From NCBI RefSeq assembly GCF_033958435.1, contig NC_134138.1, positions 208,701,298 to 208,765,297 of the forward strand: a stretch of DNA of 64,000 nucleotides. Reading direction: 5' to 3'. Below, in pieces: positions 10,966-22,497 of this stretch (within the stretch, counting starts at the first letter, position 1; each line of letters begins with the position of its first letter). Both the position numbers and the translations under genes were made by a program. The DNA is from Carettochelys insculpta (taxonomy: Eukaryota; Chordata; Testudines; Carettochelyidae). The notes under the pieces were generated by a model that did no database searches, was not told the DNA's origin, and saw only the letters and a program-made list of their open reading frames with translations.

Positions 10966-11629
10966 CCTGTGCCTTTGCACCAAAGTAGACTGTATTCCTG
11001 TAGTTCAGCCCAGAATGAAGAAGGCTTGAATTACTCAGACTGTTGTCACTGTGCACCAGGATAGCATGCTGTCCCCTTGGTAGCTGCAAATAGTAGAATG
11101 AGTAATTTATGGACTCAGTTGTGGGAAAGCAAGAAATCAGCAATAGGCTGTAGCCAGTTATTTTAGTTTTGGTGTTCATTTTTTGTGTATAGTTCCTCAG
11201 TATGTCATATTCTTTAATCAAAATTAATGCACAGAATTATAAAAATGTAAGAGTGAGCAAAGCATACGAGAGAATAATATTAGAGGAATTAGGTGATAGG
11301 TCAGACTATCAGAAACACAAGGGCACTGTAGGCTGAAGCCTGCAAGATCTAGCTTAGCTATTTTAGGCCTAAGATAAAAGAAATAGGTGACCTAAAAAAG
11401 ACTTAATGGCCTCAGGTTCTGACAAAAGCCACAGAAACTGGTAATATAGTGGAAGCAGATTCAGGAAGGTTCAATTTAAAGGTAAAACTGCTGCAATAAC
11501 AAAAATGACCTTATGATATGGGCTTTGGCCACAAGGCTAAGCTGGTATATAAACCTACACAGCCTATAGAATTTGGAGTCCTTCAGGGGATGTAGACAAG
11601 TAAGAAAGACCAGGACAATGAGAGCAAGT
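10966..11629. other. Unique sequence without a recognisable gene
   Basis: No coding or repeat signal that I can support. Confidence 0.4.
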
Positions 11630-11755
11630 ACATAAACCTTCGATTTAACGGATGAATGCAGATAGCAGTGTCCGTTAATGCTGAAAGTCCATTATATCCA
11701 AATGGTTATGCTGTATGAAGATGCACTGACATTTCCAGTCCATCATTCACTCCAC
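11630..11755 (+). mobile_element. Fragment of a pogo/Tigger-like DNA transposon
   Basis: The phrases ccttcgatttaacgga, gtccgttaatgctgaaagtc and ttatatccaaatggtt parallel the left end of the element at 30902-31551. The fragment is cut off about 125 bp in, where a MITE remnant begins. Confidence 0.6.
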
Positions 11756-11832
11756 ATACACCGCAGCACTTCATTAGTAATCTCCCAACACCCTAATTAC
11801 CATGCCCCCTTCAAAGTTGGGGGCTAGTCTAG
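11756..11832 (+). mobile_element. Remnant of a Harbinger-type MITE
   Basis: The phrases gcagcacttcattagtaatctccc and ccccttcaaagttggggg match the right part of the MITE at 61248-61634 (catctcattagtaatctccc, ccccttctaagtttgggg). The remnant runs directly into the Myb-like region of the larger Harbinger element, so the left end of that element is missing. Confidence 0.55.
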
Positions 11833-11837
11833 AGGCC

Positions 11838-13130
11838 AAGCTCTGAGACCTGCTGGGGCTCTGGGGTGAGGAGGAGGTGCTCCACATGATGGGGAGCAAG
11901 CAGCAGAATGCAGAAGCGTTGGCCCAACTGGCCAAGGGCCTGGCCACCCAGGGTCACCCTGCCCGCATTCCGGATCACATCCGGAGAAAGATGAAGTAGT
12001 TGTGGCAGGGGTACGTCTGGGCCTGGGACTCAGCCAGCCGGTCTGGGGCTGCCCCCGCTGCTTGCCCCTACTACAGGGAGCTCAGGGCCATCCTGGGCCC
12101 CCAGGACACCTCCTTCCCCCCGGCCACCCTTGACATCACAGCTGACAAGCGCCAGCAGTCTTCGGAGCCAGAGTCCAGCCTGGAGGCCACTCCCGTGCCC
12201 CGGGGCCCACCCGAGGAGCCACCCCTCAGGACGGTGGAGGAGGGATCCAGCAGCAAGGCAGGGGGGCTCCTCATAGACCTCTCCTCCTGGAGCACCAGCC
12301 GGGCATCTGCCCACCGGGGTTCCTCCAACTGTGGCAGTGGCTGGTCAGGTACGTACCCCACAGGGCACACATCCCTGGGCCATGGGGCGGGGGCATCAGA
12401 CATGACTGGGAGCCCCACACACCCACAATGGACCCTGATGCGCAACTGCCCAGCCACAGCATGGTCCCACGACGGCGGTATGGCCATCAGGGCCCGTCAG
12501 CACCCACACACATGGACAGCATGTGCCTTAACCCCCGGGGAGGGGGAGCCATGCAATGGGGACACCCAACAGGGACACCACACCCACTGACAGGGACAGA
12601 GACCCAGCACCCAAGCGGGGATGGGGGGAACAGGCCACGGGCCAGGGCACAGTACTAACAGCCTTCCCCTCTCTCTCTCTCTCTCTCTGCAGCTGCACCA
12701 GCCAAGGCCCCAGGCAGCCAGGCACCCTCTGTGGTCCCTGAGAGCCCACCAGAGGTCAGCCACTGCCAGCGCCCGGGGACACCCCCAAGGCCAGCAGGAC
12801 GGTCACGCCACTGCCGGATCCAGGGGATGGCCTCCGTGGAACCCCAGCTCCTGGCGGCTCTCCAGTGGCAGATGGAGGTGGCTGAGGAGAGACTGAGGTT
12901 CGATAGGGAGGAGTCCACCTGGCGCTGGGCTGCGTGGCAGGAGTTCATGGGAGTCTTCCAGGACATAGCCAGGTCTCTCTGGGAGGCTGTCGCCTGGCTC
13001 CTGCCCCCCACTACCCCCCCGCCATCCTCCCTGCTGCTCCACCCAATACCCCCCCCCCACTGCCCCACCTGCTGTGCCACCTGCTGTGCCACCTGCCAAC
13101 CTCCCAGGATTGGAGCCCACTGGGGCTGAA
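11838..13130 (+). pseudogene. Myb/SANT-like accessory protein of the Harbinger element, spliced and broken
   Basis: Reading from about 11840 gives a trihelix-type domain (LLGLWGEEEVLHMM, RRKMK, GYVWAWDSASRSG, then CPYYRELRAIL) with in-frame stops at about 11845 and 11998. An acidic, proline- and serine-rich linker follows to 12348. A donor (gtacgt) at 12349 and a pyrimidine-rich acceptor ending at 12692 define a 344-bp intron. The distal exon includes MASVEPQLLAALQWQMEVAE (from 12828), then EERLRFDREESTWRWAAWQE, a helical C-terminus typical of these proteins. The copy at 283-1726 belongs to a different Harbinger family. The CPYY motif is conserved between the two. Confidence 0.7.
12349..12692 (+). 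other. Intron of the Myb-like gene
   Basis: It begins gtacgt and ends in a (ct)n tract followed by gcag (12670-12692). The protein-like reading stops at the donor and resumes with serine- and proline-rich sequence after the acceptor. The (ct)n run also serves as the polypyrimidine tract. Confidence 0.6.
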
Positions 13131-13554
13131 GACAGGCCGGTGGAGGCATCCCGGCTGTACCTGCTGGTCCTCCCAGCCCCCAGCCAGCCATGTCGGGGAC
13201 CATGGACAAGTCGGGGGAGGTTCGCAACCTGTACCTGCTGGGGGTCACACCCCTCTACACCCACCCCAGACTGATGGACCGATGGCTGAGCCATCCGCTG
13301 ATCCCCCATTGTATATATTTGTCCCCCTTGTGTATAATTGTTCCCCTTGTATATAGTTGTCCTCCTTTGTATATTGGTTGCAGTTTTTGTTGTGAACATA
13401 ACACAGCTACCAGTTTTCAGTAATCCACAGTTTTTTTTTTCCAAAGAACCTGAGACATGTGCTTGTTGAGGGGATGGTGTGCAGGCGGTGGGAGCAGTGT
13501 GCGGGAAGTGCTGGTGGTGTGTGGGGGACCCTCTGGGGAAGGCCAGGGAGGTGC

Positions 13555-14931
13555 TCAGGGATCTCCCTGATCAAAATGGGCCCACAGGGCCTCGTGGACT
13601 CGTACCCCCTCATTGTGGGCCTGGTGACTGGGTGTGGCAGCTGGCTGGGGGGAGCCTGTTCTGGCATCAACTGCCCACCCCTGGACGAAAGCCTCCCCCT
13701 TGCTTTCCACAAGTTTGGGTAGCGTGCAGCACATGTCCACAACCTGGGGGATGTTCTGGAGGCTGATATCCAGGCGGGCAAGGAGGCACCGCTAGCAGCC
13801 CTTCAGGTGGCCAAAGGTCCTCTCCATCAACTGGTGGGTGTGGTTCAGTTGGATATTGAACCACTCCGGGCTGGCATTGAGGTGGCCAGTGTACAGGCAC
13901 ATGAGCCAGGGCTGGAGGGGGTAGGCCGCGTATGCCATGAGGCAGAGGGGCATGGTGGTGTCCCCCAGATGGATCTCCCTCTGGGGGATGTAGGTCCCTG
14001 CCTCCAGCCGGCGGCACAGGCCCGAGTTCCGTAAAACACGGGGGTCATGTGTACAGCCAGGACAGCCCATGTAGACATCCTGGAAGTGGCCCCGGCTGTC
14101 CACCATGGCCTGCAGGACCATGGAGTGGTAGCCCCTCCGATTGATGTATCTTCCCCTGCTGTGGTCTGGGGTGTGTATGGGGATGTAGGTCCTGTCCAGG
14201 ACCCTGAAGCAGTTCGGAAACCCCATGGTGGCAAATCTGGCAATGGCTGTGTCCAGGTTGCCGACTCGGACGACCCTCTGCAGCAACATGGCACTGAGCG
14301 CATGGACCACCTGTGGGGAGGGAACACAAGCACCCATGAGGGTTTACTGGGTGCCCCAGGCCCCTCCCCCACAGCTCCCCCTCCTGGGCAGCTCTCCGGG
14401 TATCCCTCCACCCAGCCCCCCCCGTCCCAGCACCACACCCAGCCCCTCCCTCCCCAGCCGCACACTCAGCCCCTCCCTGCCCCCCCAGTGGGTGCGTGCC
14501 CAGGCCTCCTTACCTCCATGACGATGGCCCCGACTGCAACCTTTCCCACTCCGAACTAGTGTCCTATGAAGCAGTAGCTGTCTGAAGTGGCCAGCTTCCA
14601 CATGGCTATTGCGAACCTCTTTGTGCGTCCTGGTGCCTAGTGCGGGGGTGAGCCACTGGCAGAGCTCCAGGAAGGTCTGCTGGCACATGCAGAAGTTCTG
14701 CAGCCACTGGTTGTCATCACACTCTCCCATGACCTGATAGCCAGAGGCAGTGGAGCATCTGGTTGGGGAGGAAGAGGGGAGCCCGGTGGTCAGGGCATCT
14801 CTGTCTGCCCCCTTGGAGGGCCCCCCTGCCAGGTGCTTCTGGGAGGCCTCCTGTGCAGCACCTAGCTGGGCGCTTGCTCCCTGGGTGACTACCTGGAAGG
14901 CTTCCAGGTGCTGCTGCTGCTGGGGGTCCAT
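13555..14931 (-). pseudogene. PIF/Harbinger DDE transposase, two exons, broken
   Basis: The protein starts at 14931 (MDPQQQQHLEAF). Exon 1 (14931-14514) holds the N-terminal part with NFCMCQQTFLELCQWLTPAL; it suffers a frameshift near 14630 and a TAG at 14558-14556. Exon 2 (14310-13555) carries the DDE nuclease: first Asp in RVLDRTYIPI, the CPGCTHDPRVLRNS block, second Asp in HLGDTTMPL and the Glu in LMERTFGHLKG. A TAG at 13794-13792 interrupts exon 2, and the same frame continues through ARLDISLQNIPQVVDMCC to a stop at about 13555. The residue after the first Asp is Arg where Gly is usual (D-G-T). The enzyme would cut and join transposon ends with a 3-bp target duplication. Confidence 0.85.
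14311..14513 (-). other. Intron in the transposase gene
   Basis: On the minus strand the donor is GTAAGG at 14513 and the acceptor is CCCCACAG ending at 14311. The codons before (IVMEV) and after (VVHALSAML) join two conserved parts of Harbinger transposase. The intron is 203 bp and C-rich. Confidence 0.65.
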
Positions 14932-15303
14932 GGCTGCCGTGCGTCAGTCTGCGAGAGTGTGGCTTGCGCTCTGCAGACCTCGTGCTGTGCAAGCTGGGTG
15001 TGTCTGGGAGGGGCCCTTTAAAGGAGTGTCTTGCTGTTGCACTAGAACGGCTAGTCCGGCCTGTGACCCCATCTGCAGGCTTTCCTGGCCCTTTATTTTG
15101 ACAGGGAGCGCTTGTGTGTGTGGATGCTCCGCATTTCCTTCTGGGGCGGCTCCTTTCAATGTTCCCCATTGCTACTTCAATGTTGAACGTCGATGGCACC
15201 AGCCCTGGAGGATGTGTAGATGATACACATTGAAGTAGCCTATTTCAAGGTTGTTACTTCGAAACAGGCTACTTCGATGTAGTGTACTAGTGTAGATGTA
15301 GCC

Positions 15304-16869
15304 CAAGTGACTTACTCCTGAATTACACTGGTATAAAAAAGAACTAAATCAGTCCCCAGATAGCTGTGAATTCACATACACATCTGTGCTTCCCTATGAA
15401 TGCAATTGGTTATTGAACTGGTTCTTTTGATCTTGGTTCCTAGAATTCCTTATAATTCAGATTTTACTTATTTTAAAGTTTTGCATAGCTTCTCATACGT
15501 TTCATTGGTTTTAAAAATGTGATTTTGTTTCTTATGTTCCCTATATTAGAAAACAGCATTCCTCATGTTGCTAGTGAGCCACCAAAGTTGTTGCAGAATT
15601 CTCCTCAGGTATGATAGATATCTGTGAACTGTAATCAGTCTAAATATCTAAATGATAAATAACTTTGCAGTCAAAAAATATGATGATACTGATAGTCAGT
15701 GTTATGCAGTTTGAACAGTGCCCATGTCAATGTCAAAGCCGTGCCAATGAACGTGTAGGAATATTTTCTGTTGAAAGTATCGTGTAGCTCCTACATGGTT
15801 GTCAAGTCAGAATTGGATGCCAATGACAAAAGATCAGAATCCTCTACCAGTAGTTGCAGGAACAGGGATGGTATGTGGGTCAGACTCAAAATTCTGAAAT
15901 TGTTATCACAGACACCAAAGCTGCCTCTAGCTATGCAACAGCTGTTATGCTGAATTCAAAGGATGATCAACTGTCTGAGACTGTTTTATTCTGGTCAGGC
16001 AATTCAAACATTATTAAAATATGCCTAAAGTTTCTTTCAGATCTGTGTTATTGTAGATAGATGTTCTTGCAAGGGGTTGTCTGCAAATCCCTAGTTCAGT
16101 AGAAGCACAATCCACAGTCAACTGAAATCAGTGGGACTCTACCCATTGATTTCAGGGGCTCTAAGTTAGATTGTAAAGACTGGGTCTGGCCCTAAGTTAG
16201 CTAATAAGGACTGTTGTGTGGACCAAAATATATGTGTAAGAGAGAGGTCTCTGACAGATGCAGCTTCCTTATGCCAGTCATTTTAGCACTGACTGAAAAC
16301 AGGGCCAAAGTTTGACTTCCACTAGCTTAATCTCCCCGGTCATGGAGGAGACAACCATTGTGTGATTATTCCCTGCGATAGGTGTGAATGTGTTGCTGTC
16401 TAGTTCTGTCAGTAATACCTCCAGCACCAGGGATGGCATGTCTAGTGCTGAGAGGTAACAGATGGGTGGACAGCATCTTATGTCTTTTAGAAGGGACATC
16501 AAGATCGCCCCAGGAGTATGCTTCCCTTGGTGCCCCAGAGACGTCGTTCTACATCTGTTTTGCCCAAACAGTGGCCCAAATTCATCCCTAATGTAACTAT
16601 TTAATTCAGTGGAGTTATGTCCAGCCACAGTTGCTTGTGTATTACACACTCACATGCTTTCCCCAGGATTTGTGAGCGTTAATTAATCTCCCAGAATGTA
16701 ACCACAGGCAAGATTTTCAGTGTTCGTGAAACTGCTTGTTACAGTAACCTTGATTACAGATGCCCATGGTGGGAAGAGTAACCACACTTGAATGAGGTGG
16801 AATAATTGGTAGTCAACAGTCTTGGCTTCATTTTTGCCCCTCTTTGCTATTGCCTCTTTACTGTCAGGC
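15304..16869. other. Unique sequence containing one exon-like segment
   Basis: AT-rich unique DNA. Apart from 15550-15608 I see only common ancient-repeat phrases, such as the palindrome-like gaaatcagtgggactct / cccattgatttcaggggct at 16121-16160. Confidence 0.4.
15550..15608 (+). other. Candidate host exon (59 bp), unidentified gene
   Basis: A pyrimidine-rich run ending in tag (15522-15549) precedes the segment, and CAG followed by gtatga (15606-15614) closes it. In one phase it is fully open: two bases completing a codon, then NSIPHVASEPPKLLQNSPQ, ending on a codon boundary. The other two phases are less plausible; one has a stop. The length is not a multiple of three. The peptide is compositionally protein-like, but I do not recognise the gene, and a lone exon of this size can occur by chance. 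Confidence 0.3.
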
Positions 16870-17060
16870 CCACTGATGAAGGGAGCAAAAAGGGCTCCCG
16901 TTCTGTGGGGTGGCATTTCAAAGGGGCCTGGAGCTCCGGATGCTGCTACTGCCTTTCAGCAGTGCTGCTTTGTCATTCCGTGTCGGGTGAGGGGAAGGCC
17001 AGTGCCACTGACTTCCCTTGGCTCTGCCCCTTCTGCCATCGGCAATGACCCTTTCAGGGC
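16870..17060 (+). repeat. GC-rich interspersed repeat, copy 2 of 3
   Basis: The blocks gggtggcatttcaaagggg, cctggagctccggatgctg and gcccactgatgaagggag match, in inverse or direct form, the copies at 10680 and 54060. It is shorter than the other two. Confidence 0.55.
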
Positions 17061-18611
17061 ATGGAGCTACCCCCCACCCCACGCCCGCGTCTTGTCCTGG
17101 AGCCTGGTTGTCAGCTCCACTATTCACTGTAGTTGGCAGGAGATGTGGCATCCTTAGTGACCAACGGTGGCCCTTAGATATTAGCAGGGTTCTTCTTGCT
17201 GCATCAATATCCACAAAAATAAAATCCCTGCAACACCATCCTGAGGTCTCTTTTTGTAAACTTGACTTCATCCTTACCTTCATCCTTACTGCAGAGATGT
17301 GTTGTAGCATCTCTACCATGGACACTGCCCGTCAACGATCTAGTTCCAGTCAGTCAATATCTGGGTTTTGGCTTTATATATAAGGAGTCACCCTTTAAAA
17401 CAAGTGCCTTTATCTCCAAAGAAAACTACGAAAACTGTGTGATCTTTGCTTTTATGAATGTCCATTTGTTACAACATTAAAGGGTTTATATACAGAGTTT
17501 TAAGATACATTCTGCAGATAAACACAATAATTGAAACAAATGACTATCTACAAATAACTGACAAAATATGAAAAAGAAATAGAAACTTTAAAACTCAGTA
17601 AATCAATGCAGTTGAAACTGAGTTATGGTGTATAATAATATTCGTGCATTCCGCATCCTTCCTGGCAGTTAAAAAAAATCAACTATCTCACACACCTAAA
17701 GTGGTGGAAGCTTCGAGCTCCATAGTGGTCACACTCCTGAAGAGCATGTGGAACAACATACTTCAATGGCAAAAAAAAAAAACGTTGGGGGAGTCCTCTG
17801 ATATTTGTATGTCTCTGACGTGGTTCAAGTGCCTCTCTCCTATTCAATGATGATGTTTTCAATTTTTCCTTTTCAGACTCTGACATCCATTCCAAGCTCT
17901 TGTTGGGCTTGTGTCATGCTGAGGCCTCATGCTTTCCAAAGGCTTTATCACTGCTGAATGCCTGTTTATAACTTACGTACCCAGCTGTGGTGAAAGCATA
18001 CACTATTAAGAAGCTGGGGCAGGTGAGGCTTCCTTGCTGAGGCAGACTACTTGAAAATAACCAGAGAGCATTATATCCAAAGAAGCGTATTTGTTCAATA
18101 TTTTCTGTATTTATAAACAATGGGCTTAATAGGAGCTTTCTCCCTCACCATTTAGCTTTTTTCCTGCTTGATCCTGCAGTAAACCCACATTGGAACACAG
18201 TTAATTTTTTCTGCCAAAACCTTTTATCTATGAAAAATACAGATTTGATAACATTATAAAGGTTTTACAAATTAACGTCTGTTTCACCAAATGGACATAA
18301 AAACAAAACTGAAAAGTTGAAACATTTCATTTGACATTTTTGAAACAAAGTATCTGGATTTTTTGTTTTGTTTTGAAATTAGCTTTTGTTCAGAACTTTC
18401 CTTCACGTGTATTTTATTAACTATAAAACACTGTTCTGGTCAACTCAAAACATTTCCCTCTCTGTTTTACAGAATTGTCAGGAAACTGAACAATCCGTTA
18501 TTCATAGAGCACTTGTCATAGTCTTTCGCTTAACATGTAATCTCTGCAGCATTTTAACTTTGGCATTCTCGACGTGTGGGTTAGTGTCCTTCATGCATTC
18601 CCCTCTGCCTT
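17061..18611. other. Unique sequence without a recognisable gene
   Basis: AT-rich. Several short frames occur at 17018-18120 on both strands, none of a known family. Confidence 0.4.
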
Positions 18612-19784
18612 ATGGAATCATAGAATCACAGAACGCTCATAGAACTGCAACAGACTTCGACAGGTCATCCAGTCCAGTTGCCTGCCCTCACAGCAGCACC
18701 AAGCACCATGTAGAGTCTCTGGACCATCCCTGATAGATGTCTCTTGAACCCGCTCTTAAATATCTCCAGCAGTGGAGATTTCACAAACTCCCTACGCTAC
18801 GTATTATGACGAATAACTACACTGACAATTAGGAAGGTTTTCCTAATGTCCAGCCTAAACCTCCCTTGCTGCAGTTTAAGCCCATTGCTTCTTATCCTGT
18901 CCTCAGAGGCCAAGGAGAACAATTTTTCTCCTTCCTCCTTGTAACACTCTTTTAGGTACTTGAAAACTATCATGTCCCCTCTCATCAGTCTTCTCTTTTC
19001 TAAACCAAACAAGCCCAGTTCTTTCAGTCTTCCCTAAGAGCTCATATTCTCTAGACCTTTAATTACTCTTGTTGTTCTTCTACAATTTCTCCACATCTTT
19101 CTTGAAATATGGTGCCCAGAACTGGACACAATACTCCAATTGAGGCTTAATGAGTGCTGAGTAGAGCAGAATGACTTCTTGTGTCTTGCTCACAACACCC
19201 CTGTTAATGCATCCCAGAATCACGTTTGCTATTTTTTTTGCAACAGTGTCATACTGTTGACTCATATTTAGCTTGTGGTCCACTCTGACCTCTAGATCAC
19301 TTTCTGCAGTACTTCTTCTTTGACTGTAGCTTCCCATTCTGTATGTGTGAATCTGATTGTTCCTTCCTAAGTGGAGTAGTTTGCATGTGTCCTTATTAAA
19401 CTTCATCCTATTTACATCAGACTATTTTTCCAGTTAGTCCAGATTGTTTTGAATTATGACCCTGTTCTCCAAAGCAGTTGCAACCCCTCCCAGCATGGTA
19501 TCACCTGTAAACTTAATAAGCACACTCTCTATGCCAATATCTAAATTGTTGATATTGAAGGTATTGGACAGAACTGGTCCCAAAACCGATTCATGGAGAA
19601 CCGCACTTGTTGTAGCCTTCCAGCATGATTGTGAGCCATTAATAACTACGCTCTGAAAATGATTATCCAGCCATTTAAGCACTCATCTTATACTAGCCCC
19701 ATCTAAGTTGTATTTATCTAATTTATTGATAAGAAGATTATGCGAGACCATATCAAGTACCTTACTGAAGTCTAGGTATACAGA
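18612..19784 (-). mobile_element. CR1 LINE fragment, 3' half, minus strand
   Basis: The 3' end lies at 18612 (gaatcatagaatcaca, the inverse of the CR1 attctatgattc repeat). Going up the minus strand one reads the C-terminal ORF2 blocks: LGLF / [18 protein letters not shown] (about 19012-18940), KDVEKL near 19080, SALIKPQLEYCVQFWAP (about 19110-19160), VDHKLNMSQQ (about 19265), MKFNKDTCKLLHLGRNN (19406-19355) and SVLIKFTGDTMLGGV (about 19480-19530). Several frameshifts and stops are present. The 5' end is truncated and abuts a second CR1 3' end. Confidence 0.85.
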
Positions 19785-19870
19785 ATCACAGGGCTGGAAG
19801 GGACCTCAGGAGGTATTTAGAGGCCCCTCATAATGTGAAACCCTAGGATATAGCTTACTTAGCTTGAGCA
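19785..19870 (-). mobile_element. Short CR1 3'-end fragment
   Basis: The sequence cagaatcacagggctggaag followed by ggacctcaggaggt is a common sauropsid CR1 3' end. It starts exactly where the previous CR1 stops, so one CR1 probably inserted beside or into another. Confidence 0.6.
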
Positions 19871-20221
19871 TAAATCCAGTTCAGCCTGCTAGGCATATGT
19901 GTGCAGGAGATTTGATTGTTACCTAGGAATTACCCTTGTATTTATATTTTCATATAACTGTCACAAAATGTTGTTTTCAGCCCAAAAGTTGAGTAGACTC
20001 TACGGTGCTCTTTGAATCTTCAAAACTAGAGCCAAGGGAATTATTTTGCCCTCTTTCGTTTATTTCTAGGGGGAAAGAGGGTGGAGCTAGATTCAAAAGG
20101 GAAGGTAGGTGTCATTAACAAAACCAGAGGAGGAGGTGGTAGCATGCGTGTATCCCTTACTTTCTGTAGTTCTGCAGCTAAATCAGTCCCCTGGTATGTT
20201 TGAGCTACCAGGTTCAAAATT

Positions 20222-20295
20222 CCCCTCTTCCTGAGTCAGAGCAAGGATTTAAATGAGGTTCTCCTACATTGCAGGTTAATGCCCCAACCAGCAGT
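20222..20295 (-). mobile_element. tRNA-related SINE remnant
   Basis: On the minus strand one reads tggttggggcattaacctg (A-box-like), caatgtaggagaacctc, and tttaaatccttgctctg (B-box-like). It resembles the tRNA-like heads at 52105 and 53001. Confidence 0.45.
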
Positions 20296-20331
20296 ATTCT
20301 GGTGTTGGTGTCTCTTGGATTTTTTTGCTGA

Positions 20332-20577
<246 letters not shown>

Positions 20578-21555
20578 TAGTGAATACAACAATGTATATT
20601 AACTAGATCTAAGCATTTGAAATAAGCAAACTAATGCTTATCTGCAAGCTGAAATTATTTATTCTTATATTTGTTATTTAAAGGCATATTTGTATGTTAA
20701 TTTGGTTTTAAATTAAAACTTGGAGAGAAGCCACCGATCCTTGTGACTGACCGTTATGTTCTCGGGCTTCACTAACATGTAAGTGCCATTGGACTGAACA
20801 TTGTTAGGAACATATTTCATTTGAAACCATTCAAAGCTAGTTCCTCTATACAGAGAAACACTTTATGGTATGACAGTGTTTATGTTAGGTAAGTTTGTAG
20901 ATGTTGTGGGAGGTTGACATGTAAGTGAATCCTACTTGGATAGAATTTAGTGCTTTGATTAATGGACTCTACCTCTTTGAGGACCAAGCCCAAAATTAAG
21001 CTAAATGGCTTGTTGTTTGGCTTGGACAAATTAATGATATAACTTGATTTAAAAGGAAGGTTTATTACTTGAAGTCTGAAGTATAAATGAATGTTTGTAG
21101 AAGAATACTTGTTTTGTTAAACTGGTGTTAAAAGGGTATTGGATTGAGCTAAAATGTTATTTTTAAAGTTATCTGTAGCCATCTAACAGCCTCTTAAAAC
21201 TCACAGTGAAATTTACTGCATAGTTTTGGATTGTGTACTTATCTGATGAGGCCCAATTTCTGTGATTAAATAAGAAGTTGGATGTTACATGCCAAAACCT
21301 AAGCAAATAATCTGTAGATTATTTATCTGTAGATGCTTAATTTTTTATCCCACCATCACAGAAGTAAAACTTTGTTTAGAAGGGTTCTGTAACCACATGT
21401 GCATTTTAACATGTAATTTGATAAGCCATTAAAGTTCATAGAAAAGTAAAATTATATTTTGAAATTCAGAAGTTCCTTTAACTTCAAGAAATTTTTAACT
21501 GTAGAAAAGACTATTTCCTCATGTCTTCAGGAGTTTACATTGTTATTTAAAAAAT

Positions 21556-22497
21556 ATCTTCATCAACGATTTAGATATTGGCATAGAAAGTACGCTTATT
21601 AGGTTTGCAGATGATACGAAGCTGGGAGGGGTTGCAGCTGCTTTGGCGGATAGGGTCATAATTCAAAATGATCTGGATAAATCGGAGAAATGGACTGAGG
21701 TAAACAGGATGAAGTTTAATAAGGACAAATGCAAAGTGATGCATTTGTGAAGGAACAATCAGTGTCACACATACAGAAAGGGGAGAGACTGTCTAGGAAT
21801 GACTACAGCGGAAAGGTATCTACGCATTATAGTGGACCACAAGCTAAATATGAGTCAACAATGTGATGCTGTTGCAAAAAAAGCAAACATGATTCTGGGA
21901 TGCATTAACAGGTGTGTTGTGAACAAGACACGAGAAGTCATTCTTCCACTCTACTCTGCACTGGTTAGGCCTCAGCTGGCGTATTGTGTCTAGTTCTGGG
22001 CACCACAGTTCAAGAAAGATGTGGAGAAATTAGAGAGGGTCCAGAAAAGAGCAACAAGAATGATTAAAGACCTAGAGAATGTGACCTATGAAGAAAGGCT
22101 GAAAGAATTGGGCTTGTTTAGTTTGGAAAAGAGAAGATTGAGGGGCGACATGATAGCGGTTTTCGGGTATCTAAAAGGATGTCATAAGGAGGAGGGAGAA
22201 AACTTGTTCTTCTTGGCCTCTGAGGATAGAGCAAGAGGCAATGGACTTAAACTGCAGCAAGGGAAGTTTAGGTTGGACATTAGGAAAAAGTTCCTAACTG
22301 TCAGGGTGGTCAAACAGTGGAATACGTTGCCAAGGGAGGTTGTGGAATCTCCATCGCTGGAGATATTTAAGAACAAGTTACATAGGTGTCTATCAGGGAT
22401 GGTTTAGACAGTACTTGGTCCTGCCGTGAGGTCAGGGGGCTGGACTTGATGACCTCTCGAGGTCCCTTCCAGTCCTAGCATTCTATGATTCTATACT
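21556..22497 (+). mobile_element. CR1 LINE fragment, 3' half, plus strand
   Basis: The reading runs from IFINDLDIGIESTLIRFADD (the palm FADD at about 21604) through MKFNKDKCKVMH (21709), DHKLNMSQQCDAVAKKANMI, LYSALVRPQLAYCV, and a clean 128-codon stretch at 22021-22407 (MEKLERVQKRATRMI ... LHRCLSGMV). Stops occur at about 21749 and 21991. The 3' tail follows, with ggacttgatgacctctcgag and the terminal attctatgattctat at 22479-22493. It is the same subfamily as the copies at 18.6 and 28.7 kb. Confidence 0.9.

Larger units (their letters stand above)
11833..15303. mobile_element. Harbinger-type transposon with Myb-like and transposase genes, left end missing
   Basis: This GC-rich 3.5-kb body carries two convergent genes: a Myb/SANT-like gene on the plus strand and a DDE transposase on the minus strand. 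The right terminus at about 15303 (gtgtagatgtagcc) and the subterminal repeats (cttcgatgtagtg, cctggaggatgtgtag) match the left end of the deleted copy at 7389. Both genes have stop codons, and the left inverted repeat is replaced by a MITE remnant, so the copy cannot be autonomous. Two-gene convergent layout, a DDE transposase and a trihelix partner are established hallmarks of PIF/Harbinger elements. Confidence 0.85.

Noticed and set aside
12803..13444. 213-codon minus-strand frame
   Set aside because: It is antisense to the Myb-like gene exon, low in complexity (Gly- and Gln-rich repeats), and opened by high GC content.
18478..18555. Exon-like segment after a ttttacag acceptor
   Set aside because: No convincing donor, and the open phases are short.
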